NCBI RefSeq assembly: GCF_023078275.1 | Contig: NC_062990.1 | Coordinates: 141,501-205,500 of the forward strand | Reading direction: 5' to 3' | DNA length: 64,000 nucleotides | DNA from: Leguminivora glycinivorella | Lineage: Eukaryota; Arthropoda; Insecta; Lepidoptera; Tortricidae | Part shown: piece by piece, positions 45,901 through 52,877 of the stretch | How the letters are laid out: every line of letters starts with the position of its first letter | How positions within the stretch are numbered: the first letter of the stretch is position 1 | The notes under the pieces: generated by a model | What the model was told of the DNA's origin: nothing | Database searches by the model: none | Seen by the model: the letters and a program-made list of their open reading frames with translations, nothing else | Made by a program: the position numbers and the translations under genes

Positions 45901-48412
45901 GTGTCGATAGATATTTTTCAGTACAGATGGTGGTACAACTTCGGAGGCTCATCTGTACTGAAAAACGTCGTACGATACACGTGCGAAAAGGAAATTCGTA
46001 ACTCGTGTCGATTTAAAACACTCCCTTCGGTCGTTTTTTAATTTATCGCCACTCGTTTCGAACTTCCTTTTTTACGCACTTGTATCGTAATGTACTATTT
46101 TAAAGCACATAAAATTCGAATAAAATACACTGCTGACACGGGCCCGCTCACTGCTCAGTTCAGTCTGCGCCCAGCGCTCATAGACAGTGGACCTACGTTC
46201 GATAGTCCGGCGCACCGTGCTCTCGTAAGCGTAAGCAGCTAGATAGTTCTGAGAAGTGCTGTATAGGTACTGCGACTAAACAAATCTTGATCCTGTTGGT
46301 GGCAAACAGGCATACGGTCCGCCTGATTTTTACACATGCAATTTTATCCAAGAAATTTTACTTGAAATCTGATGAGAGTTTGAATTATTATTATATTTCG
46401 GGACCAGGGGACCGATTTTTGAGTCTCACGCGTTCGAATTCAGAAAATCGTCACTGAAAATACTAAGCAATTCACTGTTTTCAACCGGTATTTTAGTGAC
46501 AAATCCCATATGTGAGATTCAAAAACCGGCCCCCAGGATGAGGTTCTGGTTTTCATGGTGGAGTCAGGATATGGTCAACAAAACTGCTATTTTACTCATA
46601 ATAACTCCACTATGTTTGGGCTTATTACATTTGGGCTGATGAGCAGCGTCGATCTCGATGATGTCCAAGGTCACATGATCGAGTCAGGAAATGAATAACA
46701 GAACTGCTATTCTACTTATCGTAACTCGACCATGTTTGATCTCATTAGCCGGGCCAATAACACATGTAATTTTTTGCACACAGCTCAGCTCTTTGAAACT
46801 GTTTATTTTAAGTTACTTACAATTAGTAGGTACCATATAATAATAATATATTCTTATCTCTTGTAAACTTTACAAAAAAGTTAACACATGAAATCAAAAG
46901 AATTGTTACTAGCAATTAAATTCAAAACTATCAAGATCATTCTTGCCTGTGTGTTGCGTTACCGGTGGCTCGCGTACCGAGCGCCAACGCCATCTATCAA
47001 TGGCTATTTCACGAAATTGATGAACGCTCTAAGGAATAAGGGCTCTTAGTGTAGTGGTTATGCCAGTCGACACTAGATGGCAGCATTAAAAAACACTGGG
47101 TTACACTGTATGACATTTTTTCATTTCAACATTAAGTAAATAGCATTCGTTATAAGTAAATAGTATACGTTAATTCGTTGCTTAGTTTTGCCGTGAAGGA
47201 CGGACAAATAAATAGACACATACACACTTTCCCGTTTATAATATTAGTATGGATTAAAATAAACATTAAGTTAATAAAAACAAAATGCAGTATTATTGTG
47301 TGCTACTTAAAACTTTCCTTGTTAGTATAAAACCCGGAGTTCTAAAAAAAAATAAGAAAGTAGAATCTTAGAGAAAGAAATAAGCAGGTAAACAAAATCA
47401 AATAATCCATCCTGATTAAACTGGAAAGTGTGTGTGTGTCTGTTTGTTTGTCCGTCTTTCAAGAGAAGCCGCGGGCAAAAGCTAGTAGAACATAAAAGAA
47501 AAAAAGTAAATAAAAATGCAAAAAGATTGCGTGAGCCGAGATTCGAACTCACGACACTCATGGCGCAAACGATTCCACCTAGAAGTCAAACCCGCTAGAC
47601 CATTTGCACATTGTGAAAGACGGCGAATCTTGTGATTCTAATCACCAAAATGCTAGTGCCGAAGTTTCGCGCGATGGATACGCGATGACCTTGAGCCATC
47701 GCCGTCGCATCGCGTCGCATCGCGTCGCGTCGCGTCGCGTCGCCCGTCGCTCACGCAAGACGGAGCGTAACAAAATGATACCTTAGGTGTTAGTAATCAA
47801 AGTGACGATGAAAAGCAACAAGACGTAGCTAAAACAGGCACATAAGTCTCATTTTAAAAGATATTGACGCCACATGGATATTGGACACGAATCATGTTCT
47901 TTATTCCTTGTAATTTTGAATTTAGTTGTCAGACATTTATTTTGTATAGGCAACCAATACAACCATGTCAAAATGAAAAGCAGTAAGAGATTTCTTACAA
48001 TCTGATTTAAATATAACGTTACTATGACATAGTTCTACAGTGGCCTAGGGTTCTAATTTGTTGACTAAGTATATATTTTTTGGTCAAGTTCTTAATTTTC
48101 TCTTATTCCGCTTTTGTCACCCATTTTGTGCGTAAAAGAATGTGAAGCCGATGTCAAGTATATTTGATTTTTGAGAAAAGCTGTCGAAGCGTCACAAAAT
48201 TCGGACTCCATGACTACACATACTAAGGTAGTGTTTATTCCCAGGTGTGGTGCGTCGCGGGGGGCGCAGGCGGCGGGGCGGTGGCGGTGTTCCCCCCGCG
48301 CGCGCCCGCCCCCGCCCGCCAGACCGTCCGCGCCTTGCACGGCGCTTCTACCGTCTACCACGCCTCTCTCACCCTGCTGATGATGGCCGTAGCTCTGCTA
48401 CTACAAAACTAG
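33788..48412 (+). CDS. GPI-type immunoglobulin-superfamily cell-surface protein (spliced gene)
   Basis: The gene is built from 13 well-supported exons plus one likely upstream exon. The joined frame from 34359 is 611 codons with stop and has no internal stop, and every junction has GT/AG sites and matching phase. The order is: acidic and Pro/Ala-rich N-terminal part; an Ig module with Cys in IPCELA and VWRCEGR; a C2-type module (VRCVAE, PELSWKL, ASLQCDA); a third (LRCDV, WYRCRA); an acidic linker; a fourth (VQLHCPK, YRCVGA); a fifth (RLECGA, VWCVAG); then a hydrophobic end (SLTLLMMAVALLLQN) with no cytoplasmic tail, as in GPI signals. The module style is Sidestep/nephrin-like, suggesting adhesion or axon guidance. 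The signal peptide is not in view. The orthologue is unknown. Confidence 0.85.
34359..34562 (+). CDS. Ig gene exon 1 (Pro/Ala/Gln-rich)
   Basis: 68 codons, phase 0 at both ends, between TTCACCAG and GTATCG. It starts GANRRVQTADTILNIRGALR and passes into a low-complexity region (PAAPAPQPQAQARQAP). No Ig fold is visible; it looks like an N-terminal stalk or pro-region. Codon use is much more GC-rich than the introns, supporting coding status. A degenerate copy of its 3' half follows at 34604-34714. Confidence 0.8.
34604..34714 (+). pseudogene. Degenerate copy of the 3' half of exon 1
   Basis: GCGCCGCAGCCGCAAGCGCA and GCAGGCGCCGAGG match exon 1. The frame remains open through YTTQ, but the donor is GCATCA instead of GTATCG and no acceptor is evident. 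It lies 42 bp into the next intron. Confidence 0.85.
34925..35023 (+). CDS. Ig gene exon 2 (first Ig module, N half)
   Basis: 33 codons, phase 0 in and out, acceptor TTTTGCAG, donor GTAAGT. RARIPCELANITDLRWYRDS gives the B-strand Cys and C-strand Trp of a V-type Ig fold. A SINE begins only 14 bp after the exon end. Confidence 0.9.
35038..35356 (-). mobile_element. Full-length SINE (family 3) in intron 2
   Basis: On the + strand it begins with CATCATCCTCCTTGCG (tail). It runs through TTTTCCTTCACCGAAAAGCG to the reversed head (GGGATTCGAACCTGCG, then CAAGGCCACCAGCACC). It is antisense to the Ig gene and sits just after the donor of exon 2. Confidence 0.9.
35380..35425. repeat. Perfect hairpin, 21-bp arms, 4-nt loop
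   Basis: CTCTGTTTGGTAAATTGATA begins the left arm. The right arm is the exact reverse complement, with TTTC between. It lies in intron 2. Confidence 0.9.
35426..35815 (+). mobile_element. LINE 3' end in intron 2
   Basis: It has CCCAACTGGGGTAGTACCTC, a GTGTTCCTGCCGGTGAGTAA block, GGTGACCGCTTTACATTAGG and a poly-A at 35799-35812. I recognise it as the 3' portion of a LINE common in moths. A 26-bp-arm hairpin with a GTACTT-type loop lies inside it (35631-35687). Confidence 0.7.
35985..36150 (+). mobile_element. LINE C-terminal scrap in intron 2
   Basis: The frame AKEWNALPPSVFPEKYDLSLF, given in part, is the usual end of LINE ORF2. It is followed by CCCATCAGGTGTGACTAGG and an A-rich end. It resembles 9950-10300. 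Confidence 0.7.
36335..36503 (+). CDS. Ig gene exon 3 (first Ig module, C half)
   Basis: 169 bp, phase 0 in and phase 1 out, acceptor GTTTATCAG, donor GTAAGA. RSDAAVWRCEGRDASGNKVS is the F-strand and G-strand region, with Cys pairing to exon 2. It is strongly GC-rich against its introns. Confidence 0.9.
36770..36870 (+). mobile_element. LINE 3' tail in intron 3
   Basis: GTCCATGGGCGGCAGTGACC, then ATCAGGCGACCTATCTGCTC and an A-run match the tails at 10220 and 35740. Confidence 0.7.
37054..37164 (+). CDS. Ig gene exon 4 (second Ig module start)
   Basis: 111 bp, phase 1 in and out, acceptor GGTACAG, donor GTAATG. It encodes PVRSLYLAVDGRRLDAG and KMVLEVRCVAE, with the B-strand Cys of a C2-type module. 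Confidence 0.9.
37205..37375 (+). repeat. Dispersed-repeat fragment in intron 4
   Basis: AAATCGGTTCATTCGTTCGG, CCACAGAC and a (GACA/GGCA)n run are the same style as the repeat ends at 19340 and 25130. Confidence 0.45.
37638..37739 (+). CDS. Ig gene exon 5 (second Ig module, middle)
   Basis: 102 bp, phase 1 in and out, acceptor TTTTACAG, donor GTAATA. GVPAPELSWKLLALEPALD gives the PxPxLxW signature of C2-type Ig modules in nephrin and Sidestep proteins. Confidence 0.9.
38017..39268 (+). mobile_element. Full-length mariner transposon in intron 5
   Basis: 1252 bp, bounded by TA on each side (38015-38016, 39269-39270). The inverted terminal repeats begin TTGGGTTGGTAAGAAAGT and agree over 27 bp. 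The single gene inside is broken (see 38175-39198). It lies in the same orientation as the Ig gene, ending 55 bp before exon 6. Confidence 0.95.
38175..39198 (+). pseudogene. mariner transposase, one frameshift and one premature stop
   Basis: Two overlapping frames (38175-38828 and 38764-39099) plus a tail to TGA at 39196-39198 give the family's usual 340-odd residues. The N-terminal DNA-binding region reads SEATAKRWFQRFRSGDFS and DQPKSGRPVK. Catalytic motifs are ITGDGKW (first Asp; the family usually has GDEKW), HDNARPH (second Asp) and SPDLAPTDYALF (third Asp, D34D spacing style). The shift lies just after VWWDIHG near 38768, and TAA at 39097 interrupts EFF/SKPKNFF. The copy cannot make active enzyme as it stands. 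The terminal repeats look like the cecropia-type mariners, though this is from memory. Confidence 0.95.
39324..39479 (+). CDS. Ig gene exon 6 (second Ig module end)
   Basis: 156 bp, phase 1 in and out, acceptor TGTCCCACAG, donor GTGAGT. ASVTAARELHNASLQCDAKQ carries the F-strand Cys, in the LxC form typical of CD80-like C2 modules. The end reads KLEIHVT. The last 80 bp and the donor are repeated three more times downstream. Confidence 0.9.
39480..39870 (+). repeat. Three extra tandem copies of the exon 6 tail with its donor site
   Basis: TTCCACTAAACTTGAGATTC followed by CACTT and GTGAGT recurs, with donors at 39480 (the exon itself), 39601, 39726 and 39856. Spacings are 121, 125 and 130 bp. 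The copy ending at 39725 keeps the frame from a Cys codon (QCESKQRWPP to HEIHVT). The copy ending at 39600 has a 4-bp loss and a stop. The copy ending at 39855 has a 1-bp gain but stays open after PPASDEAE. Each spacer has a short pyrimidine tract and CAG. Confidence 0.9.
40125..40266 (+). CDS. Ig gene exon 7 (third Ig module start)
   Basis: 142 bp, phase 1 in and phase 2 out, acceptor TCTGACAG, donor GTAAGG. GGAAALRCDVDANPPARAWW carries the B-strand Cys and C-strand Trp. Confidence 0.9.
40305..40482 (-). mobile_element. 5'-truncated SINE (family 3) in intron 7
   Basis: GATGATGATTCC tail, then AATCCCAAGATTTGGCGTAG and GACTGCCATCTGACCTTC. It is antisense to the Ig gene, starting about 40 bp after the exon 7 donor. 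Confidence 0.85.
40601..41695 (+). mobile_element. LINE 3' half in intron 7: reverse transcriptase C-terminal part
   Basis: The frame runs from NLGLIIDGELRYIEHVN at 40601 to TAA at 41211-41213 without a break. It includes LFNYADIVYGPRLL, VQNACARFCY and FKFAASKVWNDLPPPLREP. This is the post-palm region of a jockey/CR1-type RT; the catalytic part is missing. The 3' UTR ends at AATAAAGATTATTTT near 41670. It is closely related in sequence to the minus-strand LINE at 58345-59855. Confidence 0.85.
41696..41870 (+). mobile_element. Second LINE 3' end with (TTTCA)n tail
   Basis: GTCTGACAATAAATCATTTC followed by TTTCA repeats (41840-41865) is a LINE-type polyadenylated end, adjacent to the previous element. 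Confidence 0.5.
42051..42199 (+). CDS. Ig gene exon 8 (third Ig module end)
   Basis: 149 bp, phase 2 in and phase 1 out, acceptor TTTTTTGCAG, donor GTAAGA. SAQHGGWYRCRASWLDQEYS is the F strand (WYRC). It ends GYYLNVL. Confidence 0.9.
42593..42850 (+). repeat. Dispersed repeat (GGTAGGCAGAG family), longest copy
   Basis: ATACATACATAC, AAAGGGGTAGGCAGAGCATA, AGTTTCAGTGCCACTCTTGG, CCCATATCCCACAGTTGACT and GGGAAGAAAGGGGGTGGTG, in that order. It is non-coding. See copies at 8450 and 48902. Confidence 0.7.
42897..43034 (+). CDS. Ig gene exon 9 (acidic linker and fourth Ig module start)
   Basis: 138 bp, phase 1 in and out, donor GTAAGG. PEEPEEEEVDHQ is a flexible linker, followed by VPLGGSVQLHCPK with the B-strand Cys. 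The acceptor is CAGCAG, so splicing at 42893 instead of 42896 would add one residue (Ser-Ala-Pro against Ser-Pro). Confidence 0.9.
43509..43601 (+). CDS. Ig gene exon 10 (fourth Ig module middle)
   Basis: 93 bp, phase 1 in and out, acceptor TAATGCAG, donor GTAAGT. VGCWWRRVLGNASEGAW contains the C-strand Trp and an N-glycosylation motif (NAS). Confidence 0.85.
43602..44151. other. Intron 10, no other feature seen
   Basis: Unremarkable AT-rich intron with a moderately GC-rich stretch at 43840-43960 that has no supported frame. Confidence 0.5.
44152..44262 (+). CDS. Ig gene exon 11 (fourth Ig module end)
   Basis: 111 bp, phase 1 in and out, acceptor TTGTACAG, donor GTAAGA. ALYQEGGEYRCVGARGSDL has the YRC F-strand motif and ends VTLRVTG. 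Confidence 0.9.
44565..44755 (+). CDS. Ig gene exon 12 (fifth Ig module)
   Basis: 191 bp, phase 1 in and phase 0 out, acceptor GTATCAG, donor GTGAGC. GGGWRLECGACGRALRVLWL gives B-strand Cys and C-strand Trp. It ends WRTVLHVTDPDE, which joins VWCVAGG in exon 13 to supply the second Cys. A decayed copy of its last 70 bp follows at 44828-44897. Confidence 0.85.
44828..44897 (+). pseudogene. Degenerate copy of the exon 12 tail
   Basis: The copy keeps the frame (PDLPQYFWRTALHVTDPE), but the donor is now GTTGAC. It begins 73 bp after the true donor. Confidence 0.85.
44925..45170. repeat. CpG-rich minisatellite (GCGACGCGATGCGAT)
   Basis: Three blocks of GCGATGCGACGCGATGCGAT type, each near a phrase like GTCTTGCGTAAGCGACGG, spaced about 100 bp apart. 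An inverted relative is at 47690-47765. Frames across it are not considered coding. Confidence 0.8.
45171..45530. other. Intron 12, AT-rich, nothing assignable
   Basis: No exon or repeat was recognised. Confidence 0.5.
45534..45612 (+). mobile_element. tRNA-derived SINE head
   Basis: The A-box region CGTAGCCTAGCGGTTTCGAC and B box GAGTTCGAACC are present. The acceptor stem does not pair and a T-rich body follows, so this is a SINE rather than a tRNA gene. Confidence 0.5.
45914..46095. repeat. Hairpin plus dispersed repeat (GTAACTCGTG family)
   Basis: TTTTTCAGTACAGATG and its exact reverse complement form a hairpin (45914-45929, 45950-45965). Next, GAAATTCGTAACTCGTG to CGCACTTGTATCGTAATG recurs in part at 57630-57715 and near 32600-32650. 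Confidence 0.6.
46290..46335 (-). mobile_element. LINE 3' tail scrap
   Basis: GGTGGCAAACAGGCATACGG then CCGCCTGA is the reverse complement of the LINE tail seen at 35760-35795. Confidence 0.55.
46391..46535. repeat. MITE-like inverted repeat (GGGACCGATTTTTGA)
   Basis: GGGGACCGATTTTTGAGTCT on the left and GAGATTCAAAAACCGGCCCC on the right mirror each other. The inner part is AT-rich. Confidence 0.65.
46550..46765. repeat. Imperfect direct repeat, about 120-bp period, two copies
   Basis: GAGTCAGGATATGGTCAACA and GAGTCAGGAAATGAATAACA start two parallel blocks, both continuing ACTGCTATT and TAACTC.ACTATGTTTG-like sequence. Confidence 0.6.
47200..47500. repeat. Dispersed repeat fragments and tRNA-like SINE head
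   Basis: CCCGTTTATAATATTAGTAT (47232) and GAAGCCGCGGGCAAAAGCTA (47465) are ends of common non-coding repeats. A minus-strand tRNA-like head follows at 47525-47610 (TGGTCTAGCGGGTTTGAC, GAGTTCGAATCTC). Confidence 0.45.
47690..47765. repeat. CpG-rich minisatellite, inverted relative of 44925-45170
   Basis: CATCGCCGTCGCATCGCGTC and (GCGTC)n, ending CGTCGCTCACGCAAGAC, reverse complement of the first block. Both lie in intron 12. Confidence 0.75.
48245..48412 (+). CDS. Ig gene exon 13 (fifth Ig module end, GPI-type tail, stop)
   Basis: 56 codons including TAG (48410-48412), phase 0 in, acceptor TTCCCAG. VWCVAGGAGGGAVAVFPPRA completes the last module. It is followed by a Pro/Ala/Arg stalk, HGAST (a plausible omega-site region), and SLTLLMMAVALLLQN as the closing hydrophobic segment. 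The lack of any residues after the hydrophobic stretch favours a GPI anchor over a transmembrane anchor. Confidence 0.85.
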   Translation: MWCVAGGAGGGAVAVFPPRAPAPARQTVRALHGASTVYHASLTLLMMAVALLLQN

Positions 48413-48546
48413 ATGACAGTGACACTGGAAGTGTTAGACCTGGATTGAATGATTGTAAGACCTTTTTGATGATAAGGATCGTATTGAAGAATTAATACAG
48501 AAAGATAAACAGATGGATAACAAAATGGTTGCTAATGAGTAATGAG

Positions 48547-48612
48547 GCTACTGTCTATCACGCCACTCATTTTACTGATGATGGCGATCGCTTTGCTACT
48601 TCACAACTTTAG
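48547..48612 (+). pseudogene. Degenerate copy of the exon 13 tail
   Basis: CTGTCTATCACGCCACTC to CTGATGATGGCGATCGCTTT parallels the GPI-signal coding part. In that frame it reads LMMAIALLLHN. A 2-bp loss separates it from the upstream part. It would lie in the 3' UTR. An ATTAAA near 48655 could be the polyadenylation signal. Confidence 0.8.
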
Positions 48613-48901
48613 TAGACCATGAACGACGTTGCTGCCAGAAAGTGCAAGATAAAAATTAAATTTTAATCTCCTTTTTTTATTATTAGAATTGGATTGAAAG
48701 GTTAACAAGAGGAGACACACAGATCACAAAAAACAAAGATCAGAAACGAAACAAGCGAAGAAATGTAATGGACGGATAGCTAAATTGCTGCCAATAACAG
48801 TGTAAGATTTGAAGTATTTTAATACAATAGTTTCCCTAAGAATTGGATTGAAGAAGACAGACAGACAGATGATAAACTGTTGTTGTAATATCTTATTGAA
48901 G

Positions 48902-49068
48902 AATTTACATACATACATACAACATACATACAATCACGCCTGTATCCCATGAAGGGGTAGGCAGAGCACATGAAACTACTCAAGTTTCAGTGCCACTCTT
49001 GGCAAATAAGGGGTTGAAAAAAACGAAAAAAACGAAACTGTGACATTAAAGTGACAGGTGATTGAAGA
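48902..49068 (+). repeat. Dispersed repeat (GGTAGGCAGAG family), truncated
   Basis: (ACAT)n, then CTGTATCCCATGAAGGGGTA, AGTTTCAGTGCCACTCTTGG and AAAGTGACAGGT. It parallels 42593-42760. Confidence 0.7.
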
Positions 49069-51725
49069 ATTTGAAAGAAAAAAAGCTTGTAATTTGGGAA
49101 ACCATAAATGATGTCTATTTGAATCGGCTATATTGTATTAGCGATGTATGTTTAAATTTAAAATGTACTACTAAGAGCTGTGTAAGTAGCTATTGGAGAG
49201 AAGTTATAACCCCATTTGAGCCTAAGCGGTGAAAGACAAAATTCAGTGTAGTCAAGTGAAAGTGTAAATAGTGAATAGATAGCTAGACTAGAAAGTTTTC
49301 AAGTATCTGAATACTTAAGAGTTGGGGCAAAGATTGCAAGTTCCGTAACCTAGTTTACTGATTGCATTGATCCAAGGAGCGAATTTAAAGTTGTGCCAAC
49401 TGTGGAGAAAAGTTAGACTGCGATTGGAATCAGAGACATGTTAAAGTTTCAAGCAATACTCGTGGAAACTGGAATGACCTAGGATAAGAGTGCGCAAATG
49501 TTGCGGATATTGTTGTAGACTTGAAAAGTTTATTGTGCAGAGTTGATAGATACAAATAAGTTTGCTTTAATAAAACCGTGATTATTAAAAATGTTTAGTG
49601 GACGATAGAAAACACGAATTGTGGAAGTAATACTGGAATAGTTACTATAATACCGCGATTCGACAAGTGAACTCTCAGTTATATCATGCCAAGACTGCAG
49701 CACTGTTGCTGCTGTTAATATTGAAATGTTGTCTTTATGACTATCATCTCTTGTTTCCTTTCTAAACGCTAAGCAACAAAGCAATTAATGTGCTGATAAG
49801 TGCGTGCAAAAGTAGCTTCCAGTATAGTTACAATTTTATTGAACTTGAGCGACCTCTTTCTATCTATCAACTCTGTTTATTGTGGTCCCCGCTCCTGGGG
49901 TGTAGATATCCTTCCGCTTGCTCTTTCGTGCCCCTAATATTTGACGCATATGCGTCGTCATCCGACGCATACGTGTCGTCGGCACTCTGACTCTCTATAT
50001 AGTAGCTGTTCGTATTTAGGGCACCGCCCACTATCGTACGGGATTCGTCCCTCTAGTCTTAGTAGTTCTATGTATTCGTTGTACTTAGCTATCTCTTTAC
50101 GCCGACATTTCGTTATTAAGGCATCCCTTCCTATCTTTAAGCTTTCTTTAATGGGTATTTGAGAAAACAGGAAGAATTGTGCCAAATTGTTGATATTTTA
50201 AAATAGATTTTTCTTATAATTGATGACGTGGAAGTTAATTTAGGTAAACGGTGAGTAATGTATTGTAACACCAATTGAATGAATTAGAATTTATTGTAAG
50301 TTGGAGCGAGCGTTGTGCTGGTGGGCGCTTGGTGGCTTAGTGAGTCCGAAGGAGGTCTTTCGGCCTCACACTTGCTACCTTGAGGCCGATTTTACAACTT
50401 GTTAGCTTTTGTTTTAATATGACCTTGACAAACAATCGTTGAGTGTTTCCATCCTCATCATAAACTATCGTCAATATGCACTGGCTTGCTTTTGTTGGTG
50501 TACTCGAACCTACGTGAGAGATAAGGTCATATCATAACAAAAATGAAGTATTAACAAATTGTTAAATATGAATCGGCTTCAAATCCTCTACAAATCTAAT
50601 TTTTCGGCCTCGTTATGCCTCAATCGGACTCGCAAAGAGCGCGACTGGTTAGCACACCGCTATATATTTTATATAGATGTCAAATTCGTAAAATTAACGT
50701 TTAAAACATTATGTATCATAGCTGAATCTAAATCATGTAAATTTCGATGTCAATTTTAGCGCTCGCGTAGCTCGGGCAATTTTGTATGGACAAAAGTTTG
50801 CTACCACCATTTTTGCAACATAACGTTAGTGTAAAGGAAGAGGTAAAATTTTTATGATGTTTGGTGTTGATGTTAATCGTTAGTTTTATGGAGGGTAGAG
50901 GTAAGAAAAACTCTCTTGAGGCAAAACACTATAACCGACAAAAGTGTCCATCTGTTTACCAAAACTCAGGTGAAAAACCATTAACAACTCTCTTAAGTAA
51001 AAAATCTCATAAGTGATATGTAATATATAGGAAAAACTGAGGTAGATTGTGACAGAAAAAAGTTGTGACAACGTCGATTTTTGGGAATTAATTAACGCAC
51101 GCAACGCAAATTCAAGTCTCGGTATCAAACACGCGGTATTCCGAGCTAAAATCGACTTCGCCACAACTCGCCCTGTCACAACTTACTTCGGTCTCCCCTA
51201 TTATACTCTTTTCAAGGTGAGATGTTTACTCCATTTCACTAGGGCCACAGAAATAACAAATATAATAAACCGAAATGTATCTAGAGCTACATCTAGGCCA
51301 TTAAGTGAATTTTATCTTTATCAACGGAAATGTGCAGTCATTGATTTGAAAATCTACTGTTGCGCCATCTATTGACTGACACCCAAAGTGTTCTATTTAC
51401 TTCTACCCTCCATAGTTAGTTTTTGTTAAGTCCGGCGGGGCGAGCGACTAGTCGCAATTAGTTTAGTTGTAGCGAGATGTATTTTTGTACCGTTGAGATC
51501 CGTCAATTGTGCGATGATTTAAAATTGTATTTTTAACTAGCAGAAACGTCTGCTAACTAATTTTCACACTTTTATAGTAAAGGAAAAAACCCATTCGTTT
51601 GCACAAACAAACAAACGCACAATCTCTCACCCTAAACGCATATACCTTCTCCGTGCCCTCGTGGGTAAAGATACCCCAAAGCTACCCGAAGCGTGTGTAA
51701 ATAAGGCATGGAAAGATTTGCGAGG
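49069..51725. other. Intergenic DNA, nothing firm
   Basis: A 76-codon minus frame at 49958-50185 reads protein-like (RDALITKCRRKEIAKYNEY, then LRLEGRIPYDSG), but no domain or splice context was recognised. 51045-51180 is a weak fold-back (TTGTGACAACGTCGATTTT mirrored by AAATCGACTTCGCCACAA). Confidence 0.4.
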
Positions 51726-51727
51726 TC

Positions 51728-51815
51728 CGGCTCTTCCGTAGCTCAATTGGTGAAGAGCAATGTACTGATTGCAGAAGATGTGGGTTCAAATTCAAATCCC
51801 GCCAAAAGCGTAAAT
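51728..51815 (+). mobile_element. tRNA-like SINE head
   Basis: CCGTAGCTCAATTGGTGAAG resembles an A box and GGGTTCAAATTCAAATCCC a duplicated B box. It is extended by an AT-rich body. Confidence 0.5.
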
Positions 51816-52448
51816 TTTTCAATTTTTTACAAGCTTTATATTTAATTTGCAATGTAAGTATGTATGTATGTTCGGGTGATATTGCGACTCAATTTTGAAG
51901 CAGATATCTTTAACCGATTGAGCTGTAATGTTGCACACATATGTATGTAAATCACGTGATAACGCAATATAATGGTATCATGGAGCTGATCTGATGATGG
52001 AGCAGAAAAGTGGCCACAGGAACTTTGTAATGAAATGTCGTATCCCCACCGAGTAAGGAGTAGATGATTGTGGAATGAAAAGTACAGTCGGCGATAAAAG
52101 CTTGTGGCAAAAATGAAATTATTGCAAAAAAATATTTCTTTAATATAAAAGTGTGGATTTAAAATTGTATTATGAAACGATGTACAACGTTTGGTTAGGT
52201 ACCTGAGTGGAAAACGCAATGTTCCGTCCAGCGGAGTTCGAAGTAGATTAAGATCTAGACCCTCTCCCGCGCATTGCGCCCTTCTTGTCGAAACTACCAG
52301 TGGCGGCGCGTCTGAGTCATTCATATGCAATCCGGATCAAATTTTTGTTTATACACCTTATACAAAGAAGTGCTTTTGTATCTAAAAAGGCATAAGATCG
52401 CTTCCACAATGCTCCCACGCTGGATATTAGTGAGTGATAGTGATATTA

Positions 52449-52816
52449 TAAATGTTATACAGAGTGGGGCCTGTAACAAAGGCGAATAATTGAACTGTAG
52501 GCTATTCTCCTTATACTGATCAACATTTGTTCAGTGACTTTTAAAAATTATGAAGTCTTTAAATTTTTAATTTTTCATACAAAATAAATATTAGCTTCAA
52601 TGTACGCCATTATTGTTGTCATTGACGTTGTCTGTCACACTTTAGACTTAACAGAATTCGCAATACATTACCTCTTAGAAAAAACTTTCAGGGGTGATAA
52701 AAATCAAAATACAAGTTATTTTTAAAAGTCGCCGAACAAATGTTGATCAGTATAAGGAAAATAGCCTAGAGTTCAATTCTTCGCCTTTGTTACAGGCCCC
52801 AATCTGTATAACACGA
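52449..52816. mobile_element. MITE with long terminal inverted repeats (about 95 bp)
   Basis: GTTATACAGAGTGGGGCCTG at the left mirrors CAGGCCCCAATCTGTATAAC at the right. The arms continue through AACAAAGGCGAA, GGCTATT and TATACTGATCAACATTTGTT with a few differences. It is non-coding. Confidence 0.8.
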
Positions 52817-52877
52817 TGTGATAGGGACAGCGCGATGGCTTTGGCATTACGCTGTCCCTCTCACACCGTGTTATATA
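52812..52877. repeat. Hairpin next to the MITE
   Basis: GATAGGGACAGCG and CGCTGTCCCTCTC pair across about 17 nt, and the flanks ACACGATGTG and CACACCGTGT extend the stem imperfectly. Confidence 0.6.

Noticed and set aside
48092..48495. Alternative frames overlapping Ig exon 13 (Arg/Gly-rich)
   Set aside because: The phase-0 frame continuing exon 12 supplies the missing Ig cysteine and a GPI-type ending. The others are shadow frames of GC-rich coding sequence.
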